Shown: positions 9,013-18,457, counted from the first letter of the stretch. The stretch is 64,000 nucleotides of DNA from Streptomyces xiamenensis (GCF_000993785.3 NZ_CP009922.3:2976001-3040000); one strand, 5' to 3'. Notes: generated from the letters alone by a model not told the origin. Translations and numbers: made by a program.

Positions 9013-10440
9013 GTGACGACGGACGTCATCGCGCTCACCGAGCGGATGCCCGACCCGTGGAGTGTGGTGGCCGGCCTGATGGCCGGCGGCCCCGACACGC
9101 TGCTGTCGGCCGAGCGGGCCCAGGGGGCGCTGCTCCAGCTCTGCGACGGGCAAGGCAGGCCGGTGGTGTCGGTCGAGGCGCCGATGCTGGTGCGGCTGCC
9201 GGGCGAGGTGACCCGGCTGCTGGGAGCGGAGGCGGCCGTGAGCGGCCCGGTGTGGTGGACGGAGGTGCGGGCCGCCACCGGTGCGCGGCGGGCGCCGGAG
9301 CTGGCCGGGATCATCGCCGCCCGGCTGGCGCGCCGTCTCGGCGGCACGGTGTGGCCCCCGGGGGCGGTGCCGCCCGACGGCGGCGAGGCCCCGGTGACCG
9401 GCGTGGTCGGCGCGGCGGCCCCGGCCGCGGCGCAGCCCGCGGTGGACGTGCTGACGGACAGCGCGGCCGTCGTCATCCAGGAGCGGCCGCTGGTGGCGGC
9501 GACAGCCTGGCTGGGCGACGCGCTGCGGGCGGCGCAGGCCGCGGGACGGGCGCTGCAGATCGTGACCCCGCGCGGTGCCCGGCTGTCCCTGCCGACGCGT
9601 TCGCTGCTGGGCGGGCTGCCCAACCGGTGGGTGGTGCAGGACGGCGCGGGCGGGTACTACGACGGGCTGTCCGGGTCCGTACTGCGCTGGCAGGACGGGG
9701 CGTTCGCCGCGACCGGCACACCCGCGCCGCAATTCCTGGACGGGGTGCCGCGGGCGGCGGTGAGCGAGGAGGGGCAACTGCTGCTCACCTTCACCACCCG
9801 GCGGCCCGCCGAACGGGAACTGCTGCTGGGCGGGCCGCTGGAGACGGTGTGGCGGGTGCTGACGGGCGGACCGCCCGCGGGATGGGGGACCAGCGAGCCG
9901 GCGGCGCTTCCGTGGTCGCGGGAGGAACTGACCGGCCTGGTGCGGGGCCGGGCGCCGAAGCCGACCTGGCTGGTGGTCGTCGGGCATCCCGGGGGCGCGG
10001 CGGCGATCGCCACCCTGCGGGTGCGGATCACCACGGGCGGCGTGGAGGAGGAGGTCACCTTCGCGCTCGGGTGTGCGGGCGACGCCCCCGCCGAGGTGCC
10101 CGGCCTGCCTGAGCTGGCCGGGGCGCTGTCCGCCCGGTACGGCCTGGTGTCGCTGCTGGCGCAGCACCGCCGGGCCCGTGCCGATCTCGCGGTGCCCGCC
10201 CAACTGGAGGCCGGGCCCGCGCCGCTGGCGTTCGCGCTCGGGGCGGACGACGTGCACCGCATCGGGCTGCCGCACGCGCTGCGCCCACCCGTGCCCACCA
10301 CCCCCGTACGGCTGGACCCGGCGGAGCGGCCCGGGCTGTACTACCCGGTCCCGGACGGCGACTGGCAGGCGTTCCAGCACCTCATGGCGCATCTGCACAG
10401 TGCCGACCCGGAGCGGGGGCGGGCGGCGGCCGGCGGCTGA
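9013..10440 (+). CDS. ESX-locus protein of unknown function (DUF6177-like)
   Basis: 475 residues, GTG start behind GGGGGAGGAAGA, 22 bp after eccC. No signal peptide or membrane helix is apparent; the sequence is a soluble alpha/beta protein (VIALTERMPDPWSVVAGLM at the start). It resembles Streptomyces proteins catalogued as DUF6177 that follow eccC; this is recalled, not searched. An elongated central beta-rich region (residues ~180-330) and a Pro-rich end are visible, but no catalytic motif. Position suggests a cytoplasmic specificity factor or effector chaperone (compare EspG), although no sequence similarity to EspG can be claimed. Confidence 0.6.
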   Translation: MTTDVIALTERMPDPWSVVAGLMAGGPDTLLSAERAQGALLQLCDGQGRPVVSVEAPMLVRLPGEVTRLLGAEAAVSGPVWWTEVRAATGARRAPELAGIIAARLARRLGGTVWPPGAVPPDGGEAPVTGVVGAAAPAAAQPAVDVLTDSAAVVIQERPLVAATAWLGDALRAAQAAGRALQIVTPRGARLSLPTRSLLGGLPNRWVVQDGAGGYYDGLSGSVLRWQDGAFAATGTPAPQFLDGVPRAAVSEEGQLLLTFTTRRPAERELLLGGPLETVWRVLTGGPPAGWGTSEPAALPWSREELTGLVRGRAPKPTWLVVVGHPGGAAAIATLRVRITTGGVEEEVTFALGCAGDAPAEVPGLPELAGALSARYGLVSLLAQHRRARADLAVPAQLEAGPAPLAFALGADDVHRIGLPHALRPPVPTTPVRLDPAERPGLYYPVPDGDWQAFQHLMAHLHSADPERGRAAAGG

Positions 10441-10537
10441 CGGTTGGGGCCTGGCGGACCACGGCCGGCGGGGGAGGTGTCCGGCGTGCGTGCTCTCGGC
10501 GGAAGGTGGCATTCGGGGGATTCGTATGCTGAGGGGT

Positions 10538-11836
10538 ATGAGTTCTTCGCCTTCTTCGTCCAGACCCTTCGATCTCGCGCACACCGACGACCTCATGGGG
10601 TTCCTCGCCGCGACGCCTTCGCCGTACCACGCGGTGGCCAATGCCGCGCAGCGGCTGGAGAAGGCCGGCTTCCGGCAGGTCGCGGAGGAGGCCGCCTGGG
10701 ACGGGGAGAGCGGGGGGAAGTTCGTCGCCCGGGGTGGGGCGATCATCGCCTGGTACGTGCCCGAGGGCGCCACCCCGGCCACCCCGTACCGGATCGTCGG
10801 CGCGCACACCGACTCGCCGAACCTGCGGGTCAAGCCGGTGCCGGACAGCGGGCGGCACGGCTGGAAGCAGATCGCCGTCGAGGTGTACGGCGGCACGCTG
10901 CTCAACACCTGGCTCGACCGCGACCTGGGCCTGTCCGGGCGGCTGTCGCTGCGCGGCGGCGGCAGCGTGCTGGTGCACGTGGACCGGGCGCTGCTGCGGG
11001 TGCCGCAGCTGGCCATCCACCTGGACCGCGGTGTCAACGACGGGCTCAAGCTCGACCGGCAGCAGCACATGACCCCCCTGTGGGGCCTGGGTGAGCCGCG
11101 TGAGGGCGAGCTGATCGAGTTCCTCGCAGCCGAGGCCGGCGTCGAGGCCGGGCAGGTCGCCGGGTGGGACCTGATGGCGCACAGCGTCGAGGCGCCCGCC
11201 TATCTCGGCAAGGACCGCGAGCTGGTGGCCGGGCCGCGGATGGACAACCTGCTGTCCGTGCACGCCGGGGTCGCCGCGCTCGTCGCCGCCGCCGGGGCGG
11301 AGCCCACCGCCATCCCGGTGTTCGCCGCCTTCGACCACGAGGAGTGCGGCAGCGAGTCGGACACCGGGGCGGGCGGCCCGCTGCTGGGTTCGGTGCTGGA
11401 GCGCTCGGTCTACGCGCGGGGAGGAACGCCCGAGGACCGGGCGCGGGCGCTGGCGGGAACGTTCTGCCTGTCCTCGGACACCGGGCACGCCGTCCACCCC
11501 AACTACGCCGAGCGGCACGAGCCGGGCCACCACCCCATGCCGGGCCTGGGGCCGATCCTCAAGGTGAACGTCAACCAGCGGTACGCCACGGACGGGCGGG
11601 GCCGGGCCGTGTTCGCCGAGGCCTGCGAGCGGGCGGGGGTGCCGTGGCAGACGTTCGTGTCCAACAACGCCGTGCCGTGCGGCACCACCATCGGGCCGAT
11701 CACCGCGGCCCGGCACGGCATCAGCACCGTCGACATCGGGGTGGCGATCCTGTCCATGCACTCCGCGCGCGAGCTGTGCGGCGCCGCCGACCCGTACCTG
11801 CTGGCGAACACCATGACGTCGTTCCTGGGGTACTGA
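10538..11836 (+). CDS. M18 family aminopeptidase (aspartyl aminopeptidase type)
   Basis: 432 residues, the usual length for M18. Zinc-site and catalytic segments are present: GAHTDSPNLRVK (~88), FDHEECGSES (~265), SSDTGHAVHPN (~312) and the terminal HGISTVDIGVAILSMHSARE, whose His completes the co-catalytic dimetal centre. It removes acidic or neutral N-terminal residues from peptides in the cytoplasm. The ATG at 10538 follows GAGGGGT closely and is preferred over an in-frame ATG at 10526. Monocistronic by spacing (about 100 bp on the upstream side). Confidence 0.92.
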   Translation: MSSSPSSSRPFDLAHTDDLMGFLAATPSPYHAVANAAQRLEKAGFRQVAEEAAWDGESGGKFVARGGAIIAWYVPEGATPATPYRIVGAHTDSPNLRVKPVPDSGRHGWKQIAVEVYGGTLLNTWLDRDLGLSGRLSLRGGGSVLVHVDRALLRVPQLAIHLDRGVNDGLKLDRQQHMTPLWGLGEPREGELIEFLAAEAGVEAGQVAGWDLMAHSVEAPAYLGKDRELVAGPRMDNLLSVHAGVAALVAAAGAEPTAIPVFAAFDHEECGSESDTGAGGPLLGSVLERSVYARGGTPEDRARALAGTFCLSSDTGHAVHPNYAERHEPGHHPMPGLGPILKVNVNQRYATDGRGRAVFAEACERAGVPWQTFVSNNAVPCGTTIGPITAARHGISTVDIGVAILSMHSARELCGAADPYLLANTMTSFLGY

Positions 11837-12017
11837 GTCCGCTGCCACAGGGCGCGAACAGGGCCCGGTCCGCACCACGGTGCGGACCGGCCCCGGCAAC
11901 CCCTCGAACTGACAGGCGTTCGCACCCTAGGATTTGACTCACTCAAGGCATTCACCGGTCCCGCGCGAGCGGCGTACCGTGTGAATACTCCAAGCGACGA
12001 TCGCCACGAGGGGCCCC

Positions 12018-12842
12018 GTGACCGTGCATCCCAGCCTGCAAACGTCCATCGATGCCTGGACCCAGTCGATCGAGGCGATATCCGAGCTGGCATCGGAGCT
12101 GGTGGGCGGGGAGTGGAATCGCGCCACCGAATGCCCCGGCTGGTCCGTGCGGGACGTCATCTCGCATGTCATCGGCAGCGAGTGCGAGGCGCTCGGGGAC
12201 CCGCGCCCCATCCACTCCCTGCCGCGCGACCTCTACCACGTACGCAGCGAGGCGGGCCGCTACACCGAGGTGCAGGTGGATGTCCGCCGCCACCACACCG
12301 GGCCGGAGATGACCAGCGAGCTGGAGTACACGATCATCCGCCGCTCCCGGCAGCTGCGGAACGAGAAGCGCGACCCGGGGCACGAGCTGTCGCACCCCGT
12401 GCTGGGCGACATGACGCTGGAGACGTTCCTGAAGGTGCGCGCCTTCGACGTGTGGGTGCACGAGCAGGATCTGCGGCGCGCGCTCGGCAAGCCCGGCAAC
12501 CTCGCCACGGACGCGGCGGTCATCAGCCGCGACGTGCTGCTCGGCATGCTCCCGAAGGTCGTCGCCCACGACGCGCAGGCGCCGAAGAAGTCGGCCGTGG
12601 TCTTCGACGTGCACGGGCCGGTGGAGTTCCTGCGGACGGTCCGGGTCGACGAGGAGGGCCAGGGTTCGGTGGACCGCAGCCCGTCGCTGGGCCCGGTCGT
12701 CACCTTCACCCTCGACTGGGAGACCTACTTCCGGCTGGCCTGCGGCCGTACCCGGGCCCGCCGGGTCGCCGACAAGGTGAAGATCGAGGGCGACGAGGAG
12801 CTGGCGGGGCGGATTCTCGCCAACTTCTCGGTCACGCCCTGA
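12018..12842 (+). CDS. Maleylpyruvate isomerase family mycothiol-dependent enzyme
   Basis: 274 residues, GTG start. The N-terminal ~150 residues have the DinB/MDMPI fold signature (ATECPGWSVRDVISHVIGSE and later VRAFDVWVHEQDLRRAL), where the two His residues with an acidic residue form the metal site in mycothiol-dependent maleylpyruvate isomerase. The C-terminal ~90 residues resemble an SCP-2-like lobe. Actinobacteria carry many paralogues, mostly of unknown substrate, so isomerase activity on maleylpyruvate is not implied. It converges on the kinase gene with only 4 bp between stop codons. Confidence 0.75.
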   Translation: MTVHPSLQTSIDAWTQSIEAISELASELVGGEWNRATECPGWSVRDVISHVIGSECEALGDPRPIHSLPRDLYHVRSEAGRYTEVQVDVRRHHTGPEMTSELEYTIIRRSRQLRNEKRDPGHELSHPVLGDMTLETFLKVRAFDVWVHEQDLRRALGKPGNLATDAAVISRDVLLGMLPKVVAHDAQAPKKSAVVFDVHGPVEFLRTVRVDEEGQGSVDRSPSLGPVVTFTLDWETYFRLACGRTRARRVADKVKIEGDEELAGRILANFSVTP

Positions 12843-12846
12843 CGCC

Positions 12847-14487
12847 TTAGCCGCGGTCGGGCTCCCGGCCGGTGGAGACGGTCAGTTCGATGACCATCTC
12901 CTCGGGGTCGAAGGGCTCACCGCGTGCCGGGGTCTGGTTGACCACCATGTTCTCGCCCAGCAGCACCTCGTCCTTGTAGACGAGGTTCTCCTCGTAGCGC
13001 CAGCCGGCCGAGCGGATGCACTCCTTCACGGAGTTGATGTGGAAGCCGTAGAAGTTGGGGGTGGACTTCGCACCGGGGCTCCCGTCCTGGTCCCAGTAGT
13101 CGTTGGCGTGCACGCAGGAGGTCGCGTCGATGACCTTCTCCGGGTCGCCCTCCTTGAAGCGGGGCTCCCGTTCGGTCTCGTTGTCGGTCACGTCCTCGGC
13201 ACCCGTGTCCGAACCGCCCCCCGCCTCCGAGCCCTTGTCTCCCTCGCCGTTCAGCAGCGAGAACACGGCCACCGCCGCGACCACCGCGATCGCCACCACC
13301 GCCGCGATCACCACGCCCACCGCGCCGCGCCGACCGCCGCCCGCACCGGCGGCACCGCCGCCGGGTGACACCGGCACGGTGGGCGTGATCGCGTACGGCG
13401 CGGGGGTGCCGGGGCCGTGGCCCGGCTGCGGGTAGCCGTAGCCGCCGGGCGCGTACGGCGAGGCGAGGGGCGTGGCCGGGCCGGCCTGCGCGACCGACGG
13501 CGGGGTCGGGGCACCGAACTGCGGGTACACCGACGCCGCTATCCCGGCCCCGCTGTTGCCCGGCGCCGCGGCGGCCGGGTCGATGCGCGGTGCCTCGCCG
13601 CTCAGTGTGCCCGCCACCCGCAGGCACTCGGCGCGCAGCTCCTCGGCGGAGGGGAAGCGCTCGTTGGGGTTCTTGCGCAGCGCCCGGCCGACCAGCGCGT
13701 CCACCGCGGGCGGCAGCGCCGTGTTCACCGTGGACGGGGCCGGCGGCTCCTCCTGCACATGCGCGTACGCGATGGCCAGCGGATTGTCCGCGTCGAACGG
13801 CAGCCGCCCGGTGAGCAGCTCGAACAGCATGACGCCCACCGAGTACAGGTCGGAGCGGGCGTCCACGCCGCGCCCCAGCGCCTGCTCGGGCGACAGGTAC
13901 TGCGGGGTGCCGACGACCATGCCGGTCTGGGTCATGGCGGTGCCGCTGGACTGCATCGCCCGCGCGATGCCGAAGTCCATGACCTTCACCGTGCCGCCGC
14001 GCTTGGCGATCATCACGTTGCCGGGCTTGATGTCGCGGTGCACCAGCCCCATCTCGTGGCTGATGTCCAGCGCGGCCAGCACGTCGGCGGTGATCCGCAG
14101 CGCGGTGGCGGCGGGCATCGCCCCGTACTGCTCGACGTCCTCGTCCAGGAGGTCGCGCAGCGGCCTGCCCTCGACGAACTCCATGACGATGTAGGGGACA
14201 GGGGACTCGCCCTGCAGGTCCTCGCCGGTGTCGAAGACCGAGACGATGTTGGTGTGGGTGAGCTTGGCGACCGACTGGGCCTCGCGCTTGAAGCGCTCCC
14301 GGAAGTCCCGCTCGCTGCCCAGCTCGGAGTGCATGGTCTTGATCGCGACCTGCCGCTCCAGCACCGTGTCCCACGCCAGGTGCACGGACGCCATGCCGCC
14401 GCGCCCCAGCAGGGCCCGCAGCACGTAGCGCCCGCCGCCCACCGTGCGGCCGGTCAAGTCCGCAGGCGGACGGGCCTGGTCATTCAT
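12847..14487 (-). CDS. Membrane Ser/Thr protein kinase with PASTA-like extracellular domain
   Basis: 546 residues. The kinase domain has the Gly loop GRGGMA (28-33), catalytic Lys in VAIKTM (K50), HRDIKPGN (~150) and DFGIARAM with a TQTG...GTPQYLSPEQ activation segment, so it should be active (Hanks/PknB type). A Pro/Ala/Gly linker leads to one membrane helix (~390-409, VVIAAVVAIAVVAAVAVF) and an external domain whose end (VVNQTPARGEPFDPEEMVIELTV) has the spacing of a PASTA repeat, the module that senses muropeptides or beta-lactams. Divergent to a second kinase across 192 bp. ATG at 14487. Confidence 0.88.
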   Translation of the reverse strand: MNDQARPPADLTGRTVGGGRYVLRALLGRGGMASVHLAWDTVLERQVAIKTMHSELGSERDFRERFKREAQSVAKLTHTNIVSVFDTGEDLQGESPVPYIVMEFVEGRPLRDLLDEDVEQYGAMPAATALRITADVLAALDISHEMGLVHRDIKPGNVMIAKRGGTVKVMDFGIARAMQSSGTAMTQTGMVVGTPQYLSPEQALGRGVDARSDLYSVGVMLFELLTGRLPFDADNPLAIAYAHVQEEPPAPSTVNTALPPAVDALVGRALRKNPNERFPSAEELRAECLRVAGTLSGEAPRIDPAAAAPGNSGAGIAASVYPQFGAPTPPSVAQAGPATPLASPYAPGGYGYPQPGHGPGTPAPYAITPTVPVSPGGGAAGAGGGRRGAVGVVIAAVVAIAVVAAVAVFSLLNGEGDKGSEAGGGSDTGAEDVTDNETEREPRFKEGDPEKVIDATSCVHANDYWDQDGSPGAKSTPNFYGFHINSVKECIRSAGWRYEENLVYKDEVLLGENMVVNQTPARGEPFDPEEMVIELTVSTGREPDRG

Positions 14488-14679
14488 CGGTACTGATCCC
14501 CCTAGGCATATGGAGTGTTCCGGGCGCGAAAGGCCCCGGATCCCCGCCCGTATCATACGGACCCGCGTTCCGGGCTCGGCGTGGCGGCGGATAACGACCG
14601 CATCAATACTCAACTTGTCAGCGCCACCCCCGAACGGGTTTGATGGCGATTGGACACGCGGCGACAACGGCGAGGACTG
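14488..14679. promoter_or_regulatory. Divergent promoter region of the two Ser/Thr kinases
   Basis: 192 bp contain both kinase promoters. The stretch 14588-14614 (GGATAACGACCGCATCAATA and following bases) is locally AT-richer than its surroundings and is the most plausible promoter core. No unambiguous -35/-10 pair or palindrome was identified. Confidence 0.35.
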
Positions 14680-16380
14680 ATGGCACAGGAGCAAGGCGCG
14701 TCGGGCCCGGGCGGGGATGAGGCCGGGGGGACCGCCAGCGAAGTGCCGGACTCTCCCGAGATGTGGGGAAACGCCGGGCTGGTGGGTGACGGCCGTTACC
14801 GGCTCACGCACCGCCTGGGGCGCGGCGGCATGGCGGAGGTGTTCGCCGCCGAGGACGTGCGCCTGGGCCGTACGGTCGCGGTCAAGCTGCTGCGCGCCGA
14901 TCTCGCCGAGGACCCGGTCTCCAAGGCCCGCTTCACGCGCGAGGCCCAGTCGGTGGCCGGCCTGAACCACCACGCGGTGGTCGCCGTGTACGACTCCGGT
15001 GAGGAGACCGTCGGCCGCAACGTCGTCCCGTACATGGTGATGGAGCTGGTCGAGGGCCAGACCATCCGGGAAGTGCTGATGGGCGCCGAGCCGCCCACCG
15101 TCGGCCAGGCCCTGCACATCGTCTCCGGTGTGCTGGAGGCGCTCGCCTACAGCCACCAGCACGGCATCGTGCACCGTGACATCAAGCCCGCCAACGTCTC
15201 CCTCACCGACTCCGGCGCGGTGAAGGTCATGGACTTCGGCATCGCCCGTGCCCTGCACGGCGCGGCCCAGACCATGACGCAGACCGGCATGGTGATGGGC
15301 ACCCCGCAGTACCTGTCGCCCGAGCAGGCGCTCGGCAAGACCATCGACACCCGCTCCGATCTGTACGCGGTCGGCTGCATGCTGTACGAGCTGCTGGCGC
15401 TGCGTCCCCCGTTCGTCGGCGAGACCCCGCTGTCCGTCGTCTACCAGCACGTCCAGGACATGCCGGCGCTGGCCTCCGAGGTCAACCCGCAGGCGCCGCC
15501 GGAGCTGGACGGCCTGGTGATGCGCTCCCTCGCCAAGGACCCGGACGACCGGTTCCAGACGGCCGAGGAGATGCGCGCGCTGGTGCAGTACGCGGTGCGG
15601 ATGCTGGAGGAGCACGGCAGTCACACCGCCGGGCTGTGGAACACCGGCTCGGTGACGCCCGGCGGCACCCCGCCGATGGGCACCCCGGCCGCCTCCCGCA
15701 ACGACGCGCCGACCAGCGCCATCCACACCTCGCCGCTGCTGCTGGGCCACCCCGACGCGGGCGGCGACGGGTACGACCGGTACGACGGCGGTGCCTCGGG
15801 CCGGCGCGGCCGGCGCGGGATGATGATTGTGGTGGCGGTGCTCGCCGTGGTGGGCATCGGTGTGGGCGCGCTGATCGCCGCCAACCTCGGCGACGACGGT
15901 GGGGAGAAGCCCCCCATCGACAACGAGCAGGTCAGCGACCCCACCGGCGAGGCCGACGACCCGGCGGACGACGAGGAGACCGACACCGCCGAGGAGGATC
16001 CGCCGGCCGACGACGACTTCCAGTGGAACCCGGGTGGTGGCAGCTCCAACAGCAGTGGTGGCGGCGGGAACTACGACCCGCCGGCCAACGAGGACACCGG
16101 CGAGCCGACCGACTCCGAGAACACGGACTCCGGCTCCCCCGACCCCACCGACACCTCGGCGGGCAACGGCTCGGAGGACACCGAGGGCGCGACCGGTGAG
16201 AACAACGGCGCCGACGGTGCCGACCAGGGCGGGAGCGAGACGGACCCCTCGTCCGGGAGCACGACCACCGATCCGGGTGACGGCGGGCAGGACCCGTCCG
16301 GCGGCACACCGGGCACCCCGGGCGGCGGCCCGGCGGCGGGCGGCGGCGAGAGCGGTGGCCTCATCGAGGGGTCCAGCTGA
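14680..16380 (+). CDS. Membrane Ser/Thr protein kinase with disordered extracellular tail
   Basis: 566 residues. Gly loop GRGGMA (~47), catalytic Lys in VAVKLL (~68), HRDIKPAN (~166), DFGIARAL and GTPQYLSPEQ indicate an active PknB-type kinase. One membrane helix (~381-403, MMIVVAVLAVVGIGVGALIA) is followed by ~160 residues of acidic, Gly/Ser/Thr/Pro-rich low complexity with no folded sensor domain, in contrast to its divergent partner. The tail could reach into the cell wall or serve as a spacer. The ATG at 14680 is preferred over the upstream ATG at 14650 because the homologous-looking sequence and GGCGAGGA precede it. Confidence 0.88.
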   Translation: MAQEQGASGPGGDEAGGTASEVPDSPEMWGNAGLVGDGRYRLTHRLGRGGMAEVFAAEDVRLGRTVAVKLLRADLAEDPVSKARFTREAQSVAGLNHHAVVAVYDSGEETVGRNVVPYMVMELVEGQTIREVLMGAEPPTVGQALHIVSGVLEALAYSHQHGIVHRDIKPANVSLTDSGAVKVMDFGIARALHGAAQTMTQTGMVMGTPQYLSPEQALGKTIDTRSDLYAVGCMLYELLALRPPFVGETPLSVVYQHVQDMPALASEVNPQAPPELDGLVMRSLAKDPDDRFQTAEEMRALVQYAVRMLEEHGSHTAGLWNTGSVTPGGTPPMGTPAASRNDAPTSAIHTSPLLLGHPDAGGDGYDRYDGGASGRRGRRGMMIVVAVLAVVGIGVGALIAANLGDDGGEKPPIDNEQVSDPTGEADDPADDEETDTAEEDPPADDDFQWNPGGGSSNSSGGGGNYDPPANEDTGEPTDSENTDSGSPDPTDTSAGNGSEDTEGATGENNGADGADQGGSETDPSSGSTTTDPGDGGQDPSGGTPGTPGGGPAAGGGESGGLIEGSS

Positions 16381-16403
16381 CCCGGTCCGGGCCCTGCACC
16401 GCC

Positions 16404-17474
16404 TTGACCGTCCGTACGCCCGCACGCCCCGCCGCACGGGAGTTATCCGGCCGTGCGGCCCTGCACGCCCTGGCCCGGCGGTACGGGACGGGCGAGCCGC
16501 TGTCCTGCCAGCCCCTGTCCGAGGGGCTGCTCAACCGCGGCTACCGGCTGGCCACCACGCGTGGCCGGTACTTCCTCAAGCAGCACCTGGCCGGTGACCC
16601 GGACACCGTCCTGCCGCTGCCCCGTCAGCACCGCGCCACCGCCGAACTGGCCGCCCTGGGCCTGCCCGTCGCCCCGCCGCTGGCCGACCGCGACGGGGCC
16701 ACCGTCACGCTGCTGGCCGGCCACTGCTTCTCGCTGCACCCGTGGATCGACGGGCGGCACCGTGGCGGCGGCGACCTGGGCCGCGCGGACTGCCGGCGGC
16801 TGGGCGCGCTGCTGGGCCTGGTCCACCGGGCGCTGGAACGGGTCATACTGCGCACGGCCCCCGCGGGCGCGGCACCGGCCACGGGCCGGGTCACCGCGGC
16901 CTGCCCGCACGAGACGCACCAGGTGATCGACGATCTGCTCGCCCGGGTACGGCACCGGCCGCGCCGCAGCGGCTTCGACGAGCTGGCCGAGCACCGGCTG
17001 CTGGAACGGCGCGCGCTGCTGCGGCGGTACGGGGGCCTGCGCCCGGGGGTGACCGAGATACCCGCGGCGGGGTGGGTGCACGGCGATTTCCACCCGCTGA
17101 ATCTGCTGTACCGGGCGGAGGGGCCGGCCGATCCGCTGGCGATCATCGACTGGGACCGGCTGGGGATACGCCCGCGCGCGGAGGAGGCGGTGCGGGCGGC
17201 GGCGATCTTCTTCCTGCGGCCCGACGGTTCGCTGGAGCTGTCCAAGATCAGCGCGTACGCCCGTGCCTACCGCATCGCGGCGGGCGCGGATGCGGCGGAG
17301 CTGGCGGCGGCGGTGCACCGGGTGTGGTGGGAGCGGCTGAACGACTTCTGGATGCTGCGCTGGCACTACGAGCGCGGCGACACCCGCACCGATCCGCAGT
17401 TCGCGGCGGCCTCGGCCCTGGTGGTGTGGTGGACCGGGCACCGGCGGTCGGTGCGGGACGCCTTCTGTGACTGA
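16404..17474 (+). CDS. APH-family phosphotransferase / protein-kinase-like enzyme
   Basis: 356 residues. WVHGDFHPLNLLY (~226) and LAIIDWDRLG (~248) are the Brenner catalytic loop and Mg-binding Asp of the aminoglycoside phosphotransferase / homoserine-kinase-like fold; GRYFLKQHL (~53) supplies the nucleotide Lys. The substrate is unknown; HipA-, APH- and choline-kinase-like members cannot be separated by eye. The start is uncertain: a TTG at 16404 is the only reasonable initiator, 24 bp after the kinase stop, which suggests read-through from the kinase transcript. Confidence 0.7.
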   Translation: MTVRTPARPAARELSGRAALHALARRYGTGEPLSCQPLSEGLLNRGYRLATTRGRYFLKQHLAGDPDTVLPLPRQHRATAELAALGLPVAPPLADRDGATVTLLAGHCFSLHPWIDGRHRGGGDLGRADCRRLGALLGLVHRALERVILRTAPAGAAPATGRVTAACPHETHQVIDDLLARVRHRPRRSGFDELAEHRLLERRALLRRYGGLRPGVTEIPAAGWVHGDFHPLNLLYRAEGPADPLAIIDWDRLGIRPRAEEAVRAAAIFFLRPDGSLELSKISAYARAYRIAAGADAAELAAAVHRVWWERLNDFWMLRWHYERGDTRTDPQFAAASALVVWWTGHRRSVRDAFCD

Positions 17475-17491
17475 CCGGGTCGTCCCTGGTG

Positions 17492-17568
17492 GATCCTCGC
17501 GGTGCGGGCCGCTGCCCGGGCTGACGCCGGCAGAGCCCCCTGGCCGGCGGCGCGGCCCCGCGAGGATC
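17492..17568. terminator. Long inverted repeat between convergent genes (bidirectional terminator)
   Basis: GATCCTCGCGG (17492-17502) pairs with CCGCGAGGATC (17558-17568), and the inner GGGCCGC (17506-17512) pairs with GCGGCCC (17552-17558), giving a long, interrupted GC stem in the 107-bp gap between two convergent genes. There is no U tract, as is usual for high-GC terminators. Confidence 0.6.
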
Positions 17569-17581
17569 TGGAAGGGACGGC

Positions 17582-18457
17582 CTATCCGCGTGCCTCCTGG
17601 CCGCCGCGCGGGCCCAGGTCGCGTGGTGCGGGGCCGTGGTACCCGGCCAGCAGGGGCCGGGGCAGCGGGCCCTTGATGCGGGTGCCGCTCTCCTTCTCCT
17701 CCCAGGCGTGCGCCAGGATGCCGACGCTGCGGGAGAGGACGAACAGGCCGCGCCCCAGCTCGGGCGGGAAGCCGAGTTCGGCGTAGATGATGGCGGTGGC
17801 GCCGTCGATGTTCATCGGGACGGGCCGGCTCCGTCCCTCGGCCAGCGCCGCCTCCAGCGCGAGGCCGGCGGCGAGCGCGTCCCCGGGCACCTCGCCGCTC
17901 TCCACCGCCCGCGTCACCAGGGCGAGCAGCGGGTCGCGGCGCGGATCGCGCGGGTGGAAGCGGTGCCCGAAGCCGGGGAGGTACGCGCGCTTGGCCCGGT
18001 ACTCGGCGACGACGGCGCGGGCGTCGTCCCCGCCGGTGATGCGGGCCAGCACCTCCATGCACTGCTGGCCGGCGCCGCCGTGCACGTCGCCGAGCAGCCC
18101 CGCGCCGGTGGCGACGGCGCTGTTGAGGCCGACGCCGCAGGTGGCGGCCATCCGGGCGGCGGCGATGGACGGTGCCTGCGGGCCGTGGTCGACGGCCGCC
18201 ACGAGCGCGGCCTCCAGCAGCCGGCCCTGGACGGGGGTGGGCAGGTCGCCGCGCAGCAGCAGCCAGATCTGTTCGGCGAAGGTGATGTCGCCGATGAGCT
18301 GCTCGACGGGGTAGCCGCGCAGCAGGATCTCGCCGGGGCGGATGCGGCTGACGGCCGTGGACCAGTAGTCGGTGACGGCGCTCTCGGTGCGGTCGGCCGT
18401 GGTGTCACGCGTGCGGTCGGCCGCGGTGCCGCCGGTGCTGTCGGCGTGCTCGCTCAT
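17582..18457 (-). CDS. Citrate synthase superfamily protein (citryl-CoA lyase type)
   Basis: 291 residues, shorter than true citrate synthase (~370-430) and matching the short 'citryl-CoA lyase' branch. LNSAVATGAGLLGDVHGGAG (~110-130) and LPGFGHRFHPRDPR (~165) carry the two active-site His of the superfamily, and VPMNIDGATAIIYAELG supplies the later acidic region. It would cleave or form a C-C bond next to an acyl-CoA. Its ATG overlaps the stop of the CoA-transferase gene (ATGA), so the acyl-CoA made by that enzyme is probably its substrate. Actual substrate unknown. Residues 1-25 are a Thr/Asp/Arg-rich repeat-like extension (TRDTTADRT). Confidence 0.78.
   Translation of the reverse strand: MSEHADSTGGTAADRTRDTTADRTESAVTDYWSTAVSRIRPGEILLRGYPVEQLIGDITFAEQIWLLLRGDLPTPVQGRLLEAALVAAVDHGPQAPSIAAARMAATCGVGLNSAVATGAGLLGDVHGGAGQQCMEVLARITGGDDARAVVAEYRAKRAYLPGFGHRFHPRDPRRDPLLALVTRAVESGEVPGDALAAGLALEAALAEGRSRPVPMNIDGATAIIYAELGFPPELGRGLFVLSRSVGILAHAWEEKESGTRIKGPLPRPLLAGYHGPAPRDLGPRGGQEARG

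Noticed and set aside
4794..9623. 1609-codon open frame on the minus strand opposite eccC
   Set aside because: Long antisense frames are expected at this GC content; its protein is Arg/Gly/Gln/Pro-rich without motifs, while the plus strand encodes all EccC hallmarks.
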